Below, piece by piece: positions 35,666-47,613 of a DNA stretch of 64,000 nucleotides. How positions within the stretch are numbered: position 1 is the first letter of the stretch; each line of letters opens with the position of its first letter. The notes beneath the pieces were generated by a model. That model had not been told where the DNA came from and searched no databases. It saw only the letters and a program-made list of their open reading frames with translations. The stretch comes from Chinchilla lanigera. Its lineage: Eukaryota > Chordata > Mammalia > Rodentia > Chinchillidae. Where the stretch lies: positions 11,442,600-11,506,599 of the forward strand of contig NW_004955417.1 in the NCBI RefSeq assembly GCF_000276665.1. The letters run 5' to 3'. A program made the position numbers and the translations under genes.

Positions 35666-36625
35666 CTGTACTTGGTTAGGAGGTCTTCATAAACATAAGA
35701 TTAAGCCATATTCAAAGATGTCTCTATCACCTGGAGCATAACTCATGAAAAACTGCAATTAAGTAATATATTTGGGACAATCTGTAGTTAAAGGAAAGTC
35801 ACAAAAAGGAGGAAGCAAGTGGCTGCTTATACAGGGCTGCTTACAGGGGCCAAATTCTAGTTCTAGCAAATTGTCTACACTGCCTACATTTTACTAATGA
35901 GAATCGACTTGCAAAATGAGACTCTGGAGTTTGCAAGATTGTCATTTATCACAGTTAGATCTTCTGGTGAAGGTGCACATGGCTGGTGATGAACCCTTCT
36001 TTGAGTGAATGAATCAGAGCTTCCACACATACATGAGTTTACCCAAGGGAAAGTGGCTGGCGAAATATGTGCTATGATTTTACCCTAGTAGCCACCATGG
36101 TTCTGTCATTACCCATCAAGTCTGTCATACTTTATTGTGAAGATCTTCAGTGGATTAAAATCCTCTTCTTTTGGTTTTGGATGGGATTTATGAAAAACAT
36201 TTCATGTCTGAGTTTAAAGTTTGGGGATGAAGACAGCAGATCAAGCTGAACAAGGCTGATTTCAAAGCGGAAAGCTGTATAACTGATAGGCAAAGTAATG
36301 GGACTGCTAATGCATGATCAATCACCAGTGCTGTGAATGCAGCTCACCGCAGAACCTGGGGCTCCCCCAGCGTCTAGGAAGGACACATTCTGAACAGGCA
36401 TTTCTTAAGATTATGTCCTTCTCCAGGAACACTGTTATAGGGCCTTCCAGGGTAGCCCAAACAGGCATTGGCATCTGGACTTTCTCTACACACTTCAAGG
36501 AAAATAGGCAAAGGACAGTCTCGGACCAGCATTATTACATATTCGTGGGCTCCTGCAGAATCTTTGGGAAGAAAATATTTTTGCTTGTAGAGTAGTGGAA
36601 AAACAGTGGAACACTGACTTTGCCT
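35666..36625. other. No gene seen
   Basis: Forward frames of 60 and 93 codons (36067-36249, 36314-36595) have no recognisable domain or splice context. Confidence 0.45.
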
Positions 36626-36629
36626 ATCA

Positions 36630-36780
36630 GTTCTAACACTAGCTGGTCCATAGAACTCATGAGATTCCCTCAGAGCCTCAGTTTTGCTACATGGCAGATG
36701 GAGATAACAACCCTAGAAGGCCATTAAGATCCTGAAAGGGGAGACAAGGAAAATGTCCAGCACACAATAAGTTCTTTCTC
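36630..36780 (+). mobile_element. MIR SINE relic
   Basis: 'gagattccctcagagcctca', 'gttttgctacatggcagatg', 'gagataacaaccctagaagg' and 'atgtccagcacacaataagt' follow the forward MIR order. Confidence 0.65.
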
Positions 36781-36924
36781 TAACACCCACTTGTTCTTAA
36801 TAGTTTTCTTTCTCCAGGAACCCTCTTCTAGATATGTGTTAGGCATTCCTTCCAAAGACCCAATTCTTCCCAATGATAACCCTTGGCATATTTCAAAGCA
36901 TTTGGTCTCTAATCTCTATACATT

Positions 36925-37020
36925 ACATAAACTCATTCCCTGAGTCCTAGCGTGAGGCCTGACATGCAGTGTGGTCTACATTAGATATTTGTTCAATGAA
37001 TGATGTGAATGAATAAACAG
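36925..37020 (+). mobile_element. L2 LINE 3' end fragment
   Basis: 'cctgagtcctagcgtgaggc', 'ctgacatgcagtgtggtcta', 'gatatttgttcaatgaatga' match the L2 3' tail ('cctggcacatagtaggtgctcaataaatgtttg'-like order). Confidence 0.65.
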
Positions 37021-37378
37021 TAGATAGTATTTTACTTCAGTCCTTTGATGACAGTGAGGAGGAGCATGTTGCTGTAGTAAAATAAATCTGGACATAGTTT
37101 TTATGGATTCACTTTGGTGCTACCAAACCATGGGTCCCTGGGCGTGGTCACCCAGGTTAAAGAGCTAGGGAGTATCACCCTGACTCCAGATGCACAGCTT
37201 CTTTTAGCTCTGGCCATAGGTAGAAGGTGGTCACCCATGATAGGTGAGCTGGAAGGAATATTTTTTTGCATTACCAGTATCAAAATACTTAGTGCCTGAA
37301 GCCAGCAATCAATAGTGTTACTAGAAGGAAATCTAGATATTTTCTTTGGAGCATTCTTTAGAGGTTAGTGGGTAAAAC

Positions 37379-37624
37379 TGTTTATTTTAGTGCTGTAAAC
37401 TTTAGAGCTGTGATTCTACTCCTAATATTGGAAGAAGGCTATGGCTATCAGTAGCCTTATTTTGGTTATGAGGCACTGTAACCCTCAGTTTCACAGGTTG
37501 AACCTTACGAACATCAATGGCAGCAATTTCTGTTGTGACGAGTGCTGAGAAACTTGTCACTCTTCTGCTGCCCTTTCCTTCGATGACATCTGCTTTCAAG
37601 CCCGGTCGGCTTATCTGCAAATAG
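37379..37624 (-). CDS. Candidate 3'-terminal or internal coding exon, unidentified protein
   Basis: On the reverse strand a pyrimidine-rich tract ending 'tttctatttgcag' forms a good splice acceptor at about 37625. It is followed by an open frame of 70 codons beginning ISRPGLKADVIEGKGSRRV, with a Thr/Ser-rich stretch and 'TTEIAAIDVRKVQP', ending at a TAA at about 37402-37404. An AATAAA signal lies about 20 bases further on (37379-37384 as TTTATT on the plus strand). A strong donor-like GTAAGG within the frame, just after 'GATGTTC' (near 37505), would instead make this a ~115-base internal exon. The protein is not recognised. No transposon was seen in the stretch. A chance open frame or a pseudogene fragment is possible. 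Confidence 0.35.
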
Positions 37625-37639
37625 AAAAATAATATGAGC

Positions 37640-38800
37640 AAGGTAAACAAAGGTGGGAAATTGCATTTGTATAATTCAAAAATAGTTTATTTTCTAAAAA
37701 TTCAAGTCATTTGTTTTCAGTCAAGCTACTTCCTCTTGATTTGAGCGGATTATTGCTTTGTCTTTAATTGTACTTTGCTTAGAGTTTTTCCCCATGCATT
37801 TCAAGACCAGATACCTTGATTTTGTTGATATAACCACTGACCTTATTAAAAATTGGTCCAGATAAGTCATGATTTTTAAGATAAGAGGGCCACTAACGCA
37901 AACATGGAAAGCTGGTCACCACATGGAACCTGGGATAAAAAAATGTTCTGTAGTTGGCGAATGGGGCACATTTTAGTCTACAGTACTGATTTTGTCTTTT
38001 CAATTCATTTACAGCCTCACTAGGAATGTGGAGGAGCCAAGAGTTTACTTGTGAATTTGCATGGAGTGTTACATTTTAAAAGAAATTTCTAATGCATTTT
38101 GATTCAGACAAGCTTTTGTTGGCTGTGAAATTATATGATGCACCCAAAATATGTTTGTGGACTGTGGTGTTGAGTGACATTTTATTCCCATGAACTAAGA
38201 GTTCAGTACAAAAGGCCATGACTGAGAAATGCAGTCTGACATTTTATGTACTTATGTATAGCTCAGTTATAGCTAAGCTACCCCTGAAAGTTAGTTTTCC
38301 AAGTATAGTTGAGGGGAGAAACTTTCAAAGCCTAGGAGGTGCTGAGGTATCTCATTTGTGGTGCAATTCAGAGTTTCCATCCCTTTATTATTGTGCATGA
38401 TGGTAAGCTTTTAAAGGTTAAACGTAGAGAATGACCTTTAAGGTGTAGCACTCAGATTAGTGACTTTAAACATGGTTATGCAGTTGTAGCTACAATCAGA
38501 TTATTTGATAATGCCAGTCTCTATTTTCAGAGAACATTTGGAATTCTCTCTTTCTATTTTATGAAGTTTTATTTCATTAGAAGAGGTAGATACTTTCAAA
38601 TGTGGTAAGGGGTTTATAAAAAGTCGGTTTCAGATGTAAAGAACAAACTACCATTCATTGATCAGAATGGAGCGTGCCCAAAGAAGAAGTGCTTTTATTA
38701 CTACCACTTTGACCTGATTTTAAGTAGCAGCAGATGAGATTTTTGATCCTAGAGGAGGAGTGGGTATCTTCCGTTGAAATGTTTTGCCTTAATTTGTCTG
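37640..38800. other. No gene seen; possibly intron upstream of the candidate exon
   Basis: AT-rich, unique-looking sequence. If the reverse-strand exon at 37.4-37.6 kb is real, this lies in the intron before it. No partner exon could be identified. Confidence 0.4.
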
Positions 38801-38803
38801 CGT

Positions 38804-39357
38804 ATAGTTAGCCCTCTGTAGCTGTAGGTTCTATACCGAAGGATTTAACCAACCATGGATCAAAAATATTTGAAAAAAGAAGAAATTGCATCTGTACTGA
38901 GCATGTGCAAACTTTTATCTTGTAATCACTCCCTAAGCAACATAATGTAAAAATACTTGTCTCTGGGAGTAGTGCATATACTTGTAATCCCAGCATTCAG
39001 GTAGGCCCAGGCAGGAGGACAGCAAGTTGGAGCACAGCCTGAGCAACTTAGAGACTTACTGAGACTTTGTCTCAAAATAAAAAATGAAAAAAGGGCTGAG
39101 GATGTAGATCAGTGCAAAGGCCCTGGGTTTGACTTTCAGTACTGCAAACAAAACAAAACAAAACAACTATTTGTATAACCTTACATTCTATTAGTATCCT
39201 AAGAAATATAGAGCTGACTTAAAGTATATGGGGGAATGAATTTAGGTTACATGCAAATACTACACATTCATTTAAGGAGCTTGAGCATGCATGAAGTTTG
39301 TTTTTCAAGGGGGCGGTCCTGGAATCAATCACCCACAGAGTTCTTCTGATGCCTGTA
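38804..39357 (+). mobile_element. MER2-type (Tigger-derived) DNA transposon, split by a SINE
   Basis: The left half begins after TA with 'gttagccctctgtagctgta', then 'ggatttaaccaaccatggat', 'gcatctgtactgagcatgtg' and 'aatcactccctaagcaacat'. After the SINE it resumes with 'gacttaaagtatatggggga', 'gttacatgcaaatactacac', 'ggaatcaatcacccacagag', ending at TA near 39357. The TA borders and the reversed complementary ends fit Tc1/mariner-superfamily Tigger elements. It has no transposase frame. Confidence 0.85.
38961..39168 (+). mobile_element. B1-dID composite SINE, forward
   Basis: A B1 half ('gcatatacttgtaatcccag', 'gcccaggcaggaggacagca', 'agcctgagcaacttagagac', 'actgagactttgtctcaaaa') is joined by an A-rich linker to an ID half ('gggctgaggatgtagatcag', 'ccctgggtttgactttcagt') and a (CAAAA)n tail. 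It lies in a MER2 element, so it is the younger of the two. Flanks 'atacttgt' and 'ctatttgt' may be a decayed target-site duplication. Confidence 0.88.
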
Positions 39358-39359
39358 TT

Positions 39360-40560
39360 TACTTATTGAAAATGTAATTATTTTGTTGATCTTCTTTTTC
39401 TCAGGGTGCTACAGTTCATTGGAACCCATCTTGCAGTTCATCCCTCCTATCAGGTTTACATTCCATTCTTTGATTTGTGTGTGACTGAATCATAAGCGTC
39501 TAAAACAGAGCTACCTTCTACTAACTGGCAGAATCAAGCTGTCCAGTTTTTGACTAGTCAATAACTTGAGTTAAACTTGTTATGCAGATTCTTACTTTGC
39601 CCCCTCCCCCCATTCATTTCCCGCATTACTCTGGCTGTTCAGGCTCTAACCCACACCAACTGGAGTAAGGGCTCACAAGCTTCAAGCAATTCATTCTCCA
39701 TAGCGCTGTCAGATGAATTTTCCTAATGTAGTGCTTGACTCTCACCACTGCCTACTCAAAGCACTGCCATGGTGGCTCAGTGGCTGGTGAGTAAGTGCCA
39801 GCTTGTTCATCTGGCATCTAAGCTGCTCACTTTATGGCTACAGGCTACCACTTGTTCATTGAAAAACATTTCAGAGTACACTAATATGTTCTGGAAACAT
39901 GGTGCAAACAAGACAGAAAATTTCTCTGCCAGCATGGCTCTTATAATCTAATATTCTGGATGTTGAGCTTCTTATGATACAATCAGTGATTGATTGATAG
40001 GGAGGGCAGGCTGAACTTTTACTCTGACTTGAGAAAAAGTTAATTAGATGGAGTAAGGTATGGGGAGAAGGGCTGGGGGAAGGAAGGGTGAGGATCAATC
40101 TACAGGACCAGTTTGTGCAAGGATTAAGGTACTCATGTGAAGGAGTGACAAAATATCTAAGGACAGTGGAGAAGTGAGGGGCAGGACACAGGCCCAAGAG
40201 GAAGACTGGCTCTGCAGGTCTGGGGAAGATTCTGGATTTTTTCTTCGGGCAGGGAGAAACTTTGAGTTTTTAAAAAGCTACTCTATGATGGGACGTATAC
40301 CTGGGTATGTGCAGAAGACCCACAAGGGTCTCCTGTCAAGTGGTTTGAGATGGCACCACTATACTGGGGAAGGAGTCAGATTGGAGAGTATCTCTGTGGT
40401 AGATTAGACAGGATTTTCTGTAGGTAAAGAAGCAGCAGAATGACTGTCAGGGTGGTGACAATCTTCAAGTGAGAGAGCATTAGATTCCAGGAGAAATAGT
40501 TTATTTTTAACTTTTTATAAGACATTAAACTAATTTTAGTAAGCAAATAAATTGAAAGGA
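39360..40560. other. No gene seen
   Basis: Unassigned sequence. A reverse frame of 108 codons at 39871-40197 has no domain similarity. Confidence 0.45.
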
Positions 40561-40562
40561 AG

Positions 40563-40790
40563 TATTGTATAGTGGTTAAAAGTGTATCTCTGGGGCTCCT
40601 GTAACCCACGTATCCTTGGGAAAATTTCTTAGTGCCCTATAGTTTCTTTGTAAAATGGGGATAATAACAATAGTAACTACCTTCTAAGGTTTCTGGGAGG
40701 TCTAAATGAGTCTAGCATGTGTAAAGAACTTAGAGTGGTGTCTGGCATACAATAGCACATAAATGTTAAGCATTATTATTATTTATACTC
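40563..40790 (+). mobile_element. MIR SINE, near full length, forward
   Basis: 'gtattgtatagtggttaaaa', 'ccttgggaaaatttcttagt', 'gtttctttgtaaaatgggga', 'taataacaatagtaactacc', 'gtctggcatacaatagcaca' and 'aagcattattattatttata' give the full MIR order from tRNA-related head to LINE-like tail. Confidence 0.9.
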
Positions 40791-42105
40791 AAGTCCAAAG
40801 CTCAGAAAAGTCTGGGTTCCTCAAGTAAATGTGGGGCTTGTTCATACATGCTAAGTGAAGCCATGCATGGAATGAGGTTGTGGTTTTTGGAGTGTGTGCA
40901 GAGTGGGAAGCAGGAGGGCATAGGTGCAGGTATTGAGGGATTTGAGAATGAAGAGAAAAAAATGAGCAAGTTGAGGTGCCTGAGACTGAGTGGAAGTAGG
41001 AGAGGAAGGAGGAGGAGGTGAGGGAGGGAGGGAAGAGAGGAGTGATTTTGAAGTAAAAGAAGAGTGTTTTGAGGAGGAAGGACTTAGCAGCAGTGTGAAG
41101 TGCTGCTAAGAGCACCTGTATGTTAGTACTGAAAATGCCTGCCTGATTTAGCAAGTCACTGAAAACTTGCAGGTTTTAGATGGCACGGTATAGGCTGAGG
41201 CCAATTTGATGTGTGAGGGAAGGGGGAGATAGGGAGTGGGAACAAATTACTGGAGCAGTTTGGCCTTTGAGGGAAGAAAACTTCAGCCAGGAACACTGAT
41301 ACCCACCTGGCCAGGTGTGGGCCAGCTATGAAGACCGACCCTGAAGAGAGTCTGAATCTTCTTTTGCTTGCAGCACACCATCAATGTCTTTCCATCTTTC
41401 TGAAAATCTCCTCACTATGTTGCATTTTAGATGTCAAAGACATAGATACTTGGACTGATTGTTTCTCACCCTCAAGACAATAGTAGAATTGCAGTGTAAG
41501 AGAGATTTGCTAGCTGATGTCTTGAATAATCAAGTTCTCCCAAATTATCCAAATTAAATACATCCATGAACATTCATAATAACTAACCCTAAAGAGAGTG
41601 TGAGTCCTCTTTTCCTTCTTTCACTTCCTCACCTGTGTCTTTTGATGGGATGGAAGAGTTCACTTCAGAGGTCGCCTGCACTGACCAAGTTCTGGTAAGG
41701 ATGGACCTGGCCCTTGTCAGTTCAGTTGCTGTAGGTCTCAGTGTTCTTGACTTCAGAGTGCCCAAATGCACGATGTCACCACATGGGGAAGAAGGTGATA
41801 TGCTAGGATTGGGTAATCTAAAGTGCTTCAGACCCATAATTCAGAAAGACTCTGGCCTCCAAGATTATGAAGAGTGGGTTTTGAGTATGGGCTCAAATAC
41901 TGTGTTTAGGAAGAATATTCCTCTTTTCTGACATGGGAGAATCCAGGACAGAGGACCACTTTAACAAAGGTATGTCTATTACTTCAGGTCACTGGACTTC
42001 GTGAGGGATGGATTCCCTGAGATCGATGTTACTTACTCTCTATAGGTTTTTCCCCTTGAACATGACACTTATTGTGATGCAAATAATAGGAAGCAAAACA
42101 TACTG
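40791..42105. other. No gene seen; purine-rich patch at 40.9-41.1 kb
   Basis: Frames of 121 codons (reverse, 40789-41154) and 98 codons (forward, 41635-41931) overlap other frames and have no recognisable domains. The first is produced by a long GGAGG-rich stretch. Confidence 0.45.
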
Positions 42106-42107
42106 TC

Positions 42108-42225
42108 TTGGTTAATTTTCTCTCATCGCTGAGAAAAAATACCTGACACCCAAAATTAAAGAAGGAAAGGTTTATTTAGCTCAGAGTTTGTGGGGGTTTC
42201 AGTCCATACTCAGCTGGTTGTCAGC
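42108..42225 (-). mobile_element. Rodent MaLR-type LTR, reverse, truncated
   Basis: 'cttggttaattttctctcat', 'cgctgagaaaaaatacctga', 'cacccaaaattaaagaagga', 'aaggtttatttagctcagag' and 'gggtttcagtccatactcag' match the shared LTR family, after which similarity stops. Confidence 0.7.
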
Positions 42226-42640
42226 AGCAACAGTAACAATATGAGCCAGCAGGTGTTCCTGGGATGCAGCTACCATCCAGGTGGGAAGAATCCAGGCAAC
42301 CCCCCACCACACACACACATCAGAGGGACCGGGAGACCAGTGTAAACACCAGCAATAGAGTAGGCTCCAACTAGGGCACATGCAATGGACAGGCAGGACT
42401 AGTGGCATAGAAAAAAGTCCAAAGCAACAGTAACAATACAGGGCAACAGGTAGTAAGCTAGGTGAACCAGCATTGTGCTTGTGGACAAAGATGTTACAGA
42501 ACAGAAGCAGGCAGGTGGGGCCACCCCTTTTCTCTTTTTTCATTTTTTTTTCTGTTTTTCTTTTATTTTTCTTATCTTTTTTTGTCTTTTCTAAATGGCT
42601 GGGTAGAACTCCAGCCATAGAAAACTGATATTATCCCCCA
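42226..42640. other. Unclassified segment between LTR and LINE-1
   Basis: A 16-mer, AGCAACAGTAACAATA, occurs at 42226-42241 and again at 42423-42438. The segment ends in a T-rich block (42530-42595). It might be LTR interior, LINE-1 5' region or another element. The 139-codon reverse frame here is driven by the T-rich block and is not supported. Confidence 0.4.
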
Positions 42641-42713
42641 AACCGATAGGGCTGCAAGGTGATGCAAAGAAAAATAATATGACTGATAGGTGTTATTGAA
42701 AAAGCAGACATCA

Positions 42714-42817
42714 GGGCTGGGGATTTAGCTCAGCAGCACAGCACCTGCCCCACAAGTGCAAGGTCATGAGTTCAATTCCTGGTACCAGAAAAAAGAAAAA
42801 AAAAAAAAAAAGAAAAA
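42714..42817 (+). mobile_element. ID SINE with perfect 16-bp target-site duplication
   Basis: 'ggggctggggatttagctca' is followed by 'gcacagcacctgccccacaa' and 'gtcatgagttcaattcctgg', then an A-rich tail. GAAAAAGCAGACATCA flanks it at 42698-42713 and 42818-42833. The body is tRNA-Ala-like with A and B boxes; it is a retroposon, not a tRNA gene. It is younger than the LINE-1 it interrupts. Confidence 0.97.
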
Positions 42818-44988
42818 GAAAAAGCAGACATCAAAACAAATGACATAAAAAGACTATTTGCAGAAGTAATAGCAGAAAATTTCCCAAGCATGGGAACAGA
42901 ATTTAACATACAGTAAGTGAGGCATATAGAACTCCAATTAGCCATAACCAAAATAAATATACACCAAGATATATAATAATTAAGGTCCTTGAAATCCAGT
43001 ACAAGAACAGAATATTAAAAACTGTTAGAATAACAATGGAAAGTCCATCAGAATCACGGCAGACTTCTCAATACAAACCCTCAAGTAAAGAAGTGCTTGG
43101 AGTTAACTATTTCAAGTCCTGAAAGAAAACATCTTCCAATCCACATAGATGTATCCTGCAAAACTATCTTTCAAAATTGATAGAGAAATAAGATAATTTC
43201 ATGACAAAGAACAGCTTAAATTCATGACCACCAAACCAACCTAAAAAGAGTATGGAAAGATATTCTAGACAGAGATAAAAATGACTACAATTCTAAAGAC
43301 AACAACAGAAAGAAATTGCCAGACAGGGCAAGCAATTAAAAGAGAAGTGCAGGAAACCAAGAGCAGAAGAAATAACATGACAAGGATAACCCAATACATA
43401 TCAGTTATAACCATCAATGTAAATGGTCTCAATTCACCAGTCAAAAGAAACAGGCTGGAAGAATGAATCAAGACACAAGATCTTACAATTTCCTGCATAC
43501 AGGAAACTTATTTAACTAACTCAAAAATAAATTCATAGACTGAAAGTCAAAGGATGGAAACCAATACTCCATGCAACAGGAACTCAGAAAAAAGCAGCGT
43601 AGCTATTCTGTTTGAAGACAATGTGAACTTCAAACCAAGAATGATCAAAACAGATAAAGATGGTTGCTATATACTTGTTAGGGAAAAACTTCAAGAAGAA
43701 GAGATAACAAACATAAATATGTATGCATCAAATATGGGAGCACCTAACTATATACTAAAATATTAATAAGCATGAAGAATCAGATAAGCAATAACACAAC
43801 TGTAACAGGGGACCTTAATACTCCATTGTTCCACAAGATAAATCAACTAGACAAAAAATCAGCAAAGAAATATCAGAACTGAACCAAACCTATGAACAAA
43901 TGGACTTAGATGTGTACAGAGTGTTCCACCCAACAACATCAGAATACATATTCTCAGCTGCACATGGGATGTTCTGTAAAATACATGATGTACTAGCCCA
44001 CAGAACGTGCTTAGGTAAATGCAAAGGAATTGAAATTATCCTATGCATATTATCTGACCATAGTGCAATGAAGTTGGAAATTATTGGCAAAAGAAACTGT
44101 AAAACTCCATAAACACATAGAAATTAAATAACACCCTCCTGAACAACTAATGGGTCACAGATGAAATTAAAGAAGAAATTAAACAATATCTACAATTAAA
44201 CAAAAGTAAAGGTACAACAAACCAGAACCTGTGGGATGCAATGAAATCAGTCCTTAGAGGGAAATTTATAAAGGTCAATTCTCACATCTGGGAAACAGAA
44301 TGAGCACAAATAAACAAACTAATGCTGCACCTCAAGCTTCTAGAAAAAGAAGAGCAAGTCAACCCAAAGCCCATACAAGGGAGGAAATTATAAAGATCAG
44401 AACAGATATTAATGCGATTGAGACTAAGAAAACAATACAAAGCATTAATGAACGGAATAGTTGATTCTTTGAAAGAATCAATAAAATTGATAAACCCTTA
44501 GTCAGTCTTATCAAAAAAAGAAAAGAAAAGGCTCAAATTCATGACCTGAGGAATGAAAAGAGTGAAATCAATACAGATTCTGTGGAAATTCAGAAGATCA
44601 TCAATACCTACTTTGTAAATCTTTACTCTCATAGGATGGAAAACACAGAAGAAATGGACAGATTCCTAGATATGTATGATTTACCAAAGCTGAATCAAGA
44701 AGTTATAAAAATTCTGAATAAGCTAATATCAGTTAATTAAATTGAAAATGTAATTAAAAACTTACCAACAAAGAAAAGTCTAGGTAATGATGGATTCACA
44801 AGTGAATTCTACTAGACATTTAGAGAAGATTTAATGCCAATACTCCTCAAATGTAATTGAAAGGGAAGTAATACTTCCTAAATCATTCCTGGAGGCAAAT
44901 ATTGTTCTCTGATAACAAAAACAGAGAAAGACCCAACCAAAAAAGAGAACTACAGGCCAATATCCCTAATGAACATAGATGCAAAAGT

Positions 44989-45563
44989 NNNNNNNNNNNN
45001 NNNNNNNNNNNNNNNNNNNNNNNNNNNNNNNNNNNNNNNNNNNNNNNNNNNNNNNNNNNNNNNNNNNNNNNNNNNNNNNNNNNNNNNNNNNNNNNNNNNN
45101 NNNNNNNNNNNNNNNNNNNNNNNNNNNNNNNNNNNNNNNNNNNNNNNNNNNNNNNNNNNNNNNNNNNNNNNNNNNNNNNNNNNNNNNNNNNNNNNNNNNN
45201 NNNNNNNNNNNNNNNNNNNNNNNNNNNNNNNNNNNNNNNNNNNNNNNNNNNNNNNNNNNNNNNNNNNNNNNNNNNNNNNNNNNNNNNNNNNNNNNNNNNN
45301 NNNNNNNNNNNNNNNNNNNNNNNNNNNNNNNNNNNNNNNNNNNNNNNNNNNNNNNNNNNNNNNNNNNNNNNNNNNNNNNNNNNNNNNNNNNNNNNNNNNN
45401 NNNNNNNNNNNNNNNNNNNNNNNNNNNNNNNNNNNNNNNNNNNNNNNNNNNNNNNNNNNNNNNNNNNNNNNNNNNNNNNNNNNNNNNNNNNNNNNNNNNN
45501 NNNNNNNNNNNNNNNNNNNNNNNNNNNNNNNNNNNNNNNNNNNNNNNNNNNNNNNNNNNNNNN
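44989..45563. other. Assembly gap (575 N)
   Basis: Unsequenced bases that fall within LINE-1 ORF2. The flanking protein-like sequence places the catalytic part of reverse transcriptase in the gap. Four long frames reported across it are filled by N and have no meaning. Confidence 0.99.
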
Positions 45564-47613
45564 AGAAATAGCATCCAAAACATGAAATACTTAGGAATCA
45601 ATATAACGAAAGAAATGAAAGATTTATACATTGAAACTTACAGTACTCTGAAAAAGGAGATTGAAAAGGATATCAGAAAATACAAAGATATCCTTTGCTC
45701 ATGGCTAGGAAGAACCAACATATTAAAAATGGCCACACTTCCCAAATTGTTATACAAATTTAATGCAATTCCAATCAAAATACCATTAGCATTCCTTATA
45801 TATCTAGAGAAAAAATTCCTAAACTTCATATGGAAATAAGAGATCTAGAATAGTAAAGACAATCCTGGGTCACAAAGGCAAGGTAAGAGGCATCATAATA
45901 CCTCTACTGAATTTATACTACAAAGCTACTGTGATAAAATCAGCATAGTATTGGCAAAAAACAGACCTGAGGATCAATGGAACAGGTTAGAAGATGCAGA
46001 CACAACTACAAACACACTCAGCCACCTTATCTTTGACAAAGGGGCCAAACAAGTTAACTGGAAGAAAGATAGCCTCTTTAATAAATGATGGTGGAAAAAC
46101 TGGCTCTCTATATGCTGAAGACTAAAACTAGGCCCATGCCTATCACCATGCACTAAACTAAAATCAAAATGGATCAAAGATCTAAATATTAAAACAGAAC
46201 ACTAAATCTACTGGAAGAGAAAATGTGTTGAGATCTTGAAGACATACGGGTAGGCAAAGAGTTCATGAACAAAAACCAAACTTCACAGGAAATACTTCAA
46301 AGAATCAACAAATGGGATGTCATCTATTAAAAAGCATTTGCACATCAAAAGAAATCACCAACAGAGTGTAGAGATAACCCATAGAGTGGGGACAAATTTT
46401 AGCAAATTGTCCCTCAGACAAAGGACTTTAATCTAGAATATATAAAGAATCAAAAAAACTCAGACCTCCCCCAAATTCAAAGACCCAATCCAAAAATGGG
46501 CATCTGAGATGAATACACACTTCTCAGGTGAAGAAATACAAATGATAAATATATGAAAAAATGTTTAACATCACTAGTCATTAAAGAGATGCAAATTAAA
46601 AAAATCCTGAGAGAAAGAATAGCTATCATCAAAAAATTAACCTATAGCAAATGCTGGAGGAACTGTGGGGAAAGAGGAACCCTTCTCCACTATTGGTGGG
46701 AGTGTAGACTAGCACAACCACTGTGGAAATCAGTGTGGAGATTCCTCAAAAAAGCTAGTAGTAGAGGTACCATTTGATCCAACTATACCCTTGCTGGGTA
46801 TCTTCCCAGAAGAATTAAAAACATCACACCACAGCAATACATGCCCACCCATGTTTATAGCAGTAAAATTTGTAATACCTAAATTTTGGAAACAACCCAA
46901 AGCCCATCACCCAAAGAATGGATTGAAAAGCTGTAGCATATTTATACAATGGAGTACTACTCAACCATAAAGAAGGATAAGCTTTTATATGTAAATCGAT
47001 GCAACTTGAGACCATATGCATAAGTGAAATAAATCAGACTCACATGTGTAAACATCGTATTGTCTCCCTGGTGTGAGAAACTGAAAGAGTAAATAAGGTC
47101 TAAAATGTACAATAGATATTGTGAAATGGGAAGAAATTTTTTAAAGTGAAAAAGGAACTAGGATGGGGTAAGGGGAAATGAAGGAAGAGGAAAAAGGAAA
47201 AAACATGCAAATTAGTTATACTATTATCTCTTAATTTATAGAAAAGGAAGGTTTGTGCTAATATCCATTGGAGAAATTTTTATGCCTATATCTTGTACTT
47301 TGAGTAATTACTTTAAAGATAATAATATGTAATGTATTAATTATTGTTATTTTCCTATTATCTGGCTAGGAAATTTTGTTTTATGCTTTTTCTATAAAAT
47401 AAAAATAAAGCAACCCTGATCACCTCATGGAGCTGGACCTGTACTCAGTTCTTTTGAAGCACATTGTTTGCAGAGTAGTGATTTTGACCAAAAAACTAAG
47501 GGTCTGTACAGAGGGAAGAGAAATAGATTTAGAACAATCAGCCCGTAGAGTATGCCATACTTACTAAAGAAGGAGTGAATGCTAATTTATGGGCAGAATT
47601 TTAACCTCAAATT

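Larger units (their letters stand above)
42640..47412 (+). mobile_element. Degraded LINE-1 with ORF2 remnant and 3' UTR
   Basis: Forward order: the ORF1-to-ORF2 region (about 42840-43270), an endonuclease start ('ITQYISVITINVNGLNSPVK', 43386 on), more endonuclease (43554-44110), the reverse transcriptase entry motif '[14 protein letters not shown]' (44947-44988), the gap, the post-catalytic region 'KYLGINITKEMKDLY' to 'FLNFIWK' (45585-45838), the C-terminal Cys motif CWRNCGERGTLLHYWWEC (46650-46703), then a 3' UTR ending in an AT-rich AATAAA-like tract. Several stops and frame changes break ORF2, so it is inactive. An ID SINE inserted at 42714. Confidence 0.93.

Noticed and set aside
44883..45839. 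Four or more long open frames of 200-286 codons
   Set aside because: They consist almost entirely of N-derived unknown residues; only the flanks carry LINE-1 sequence.
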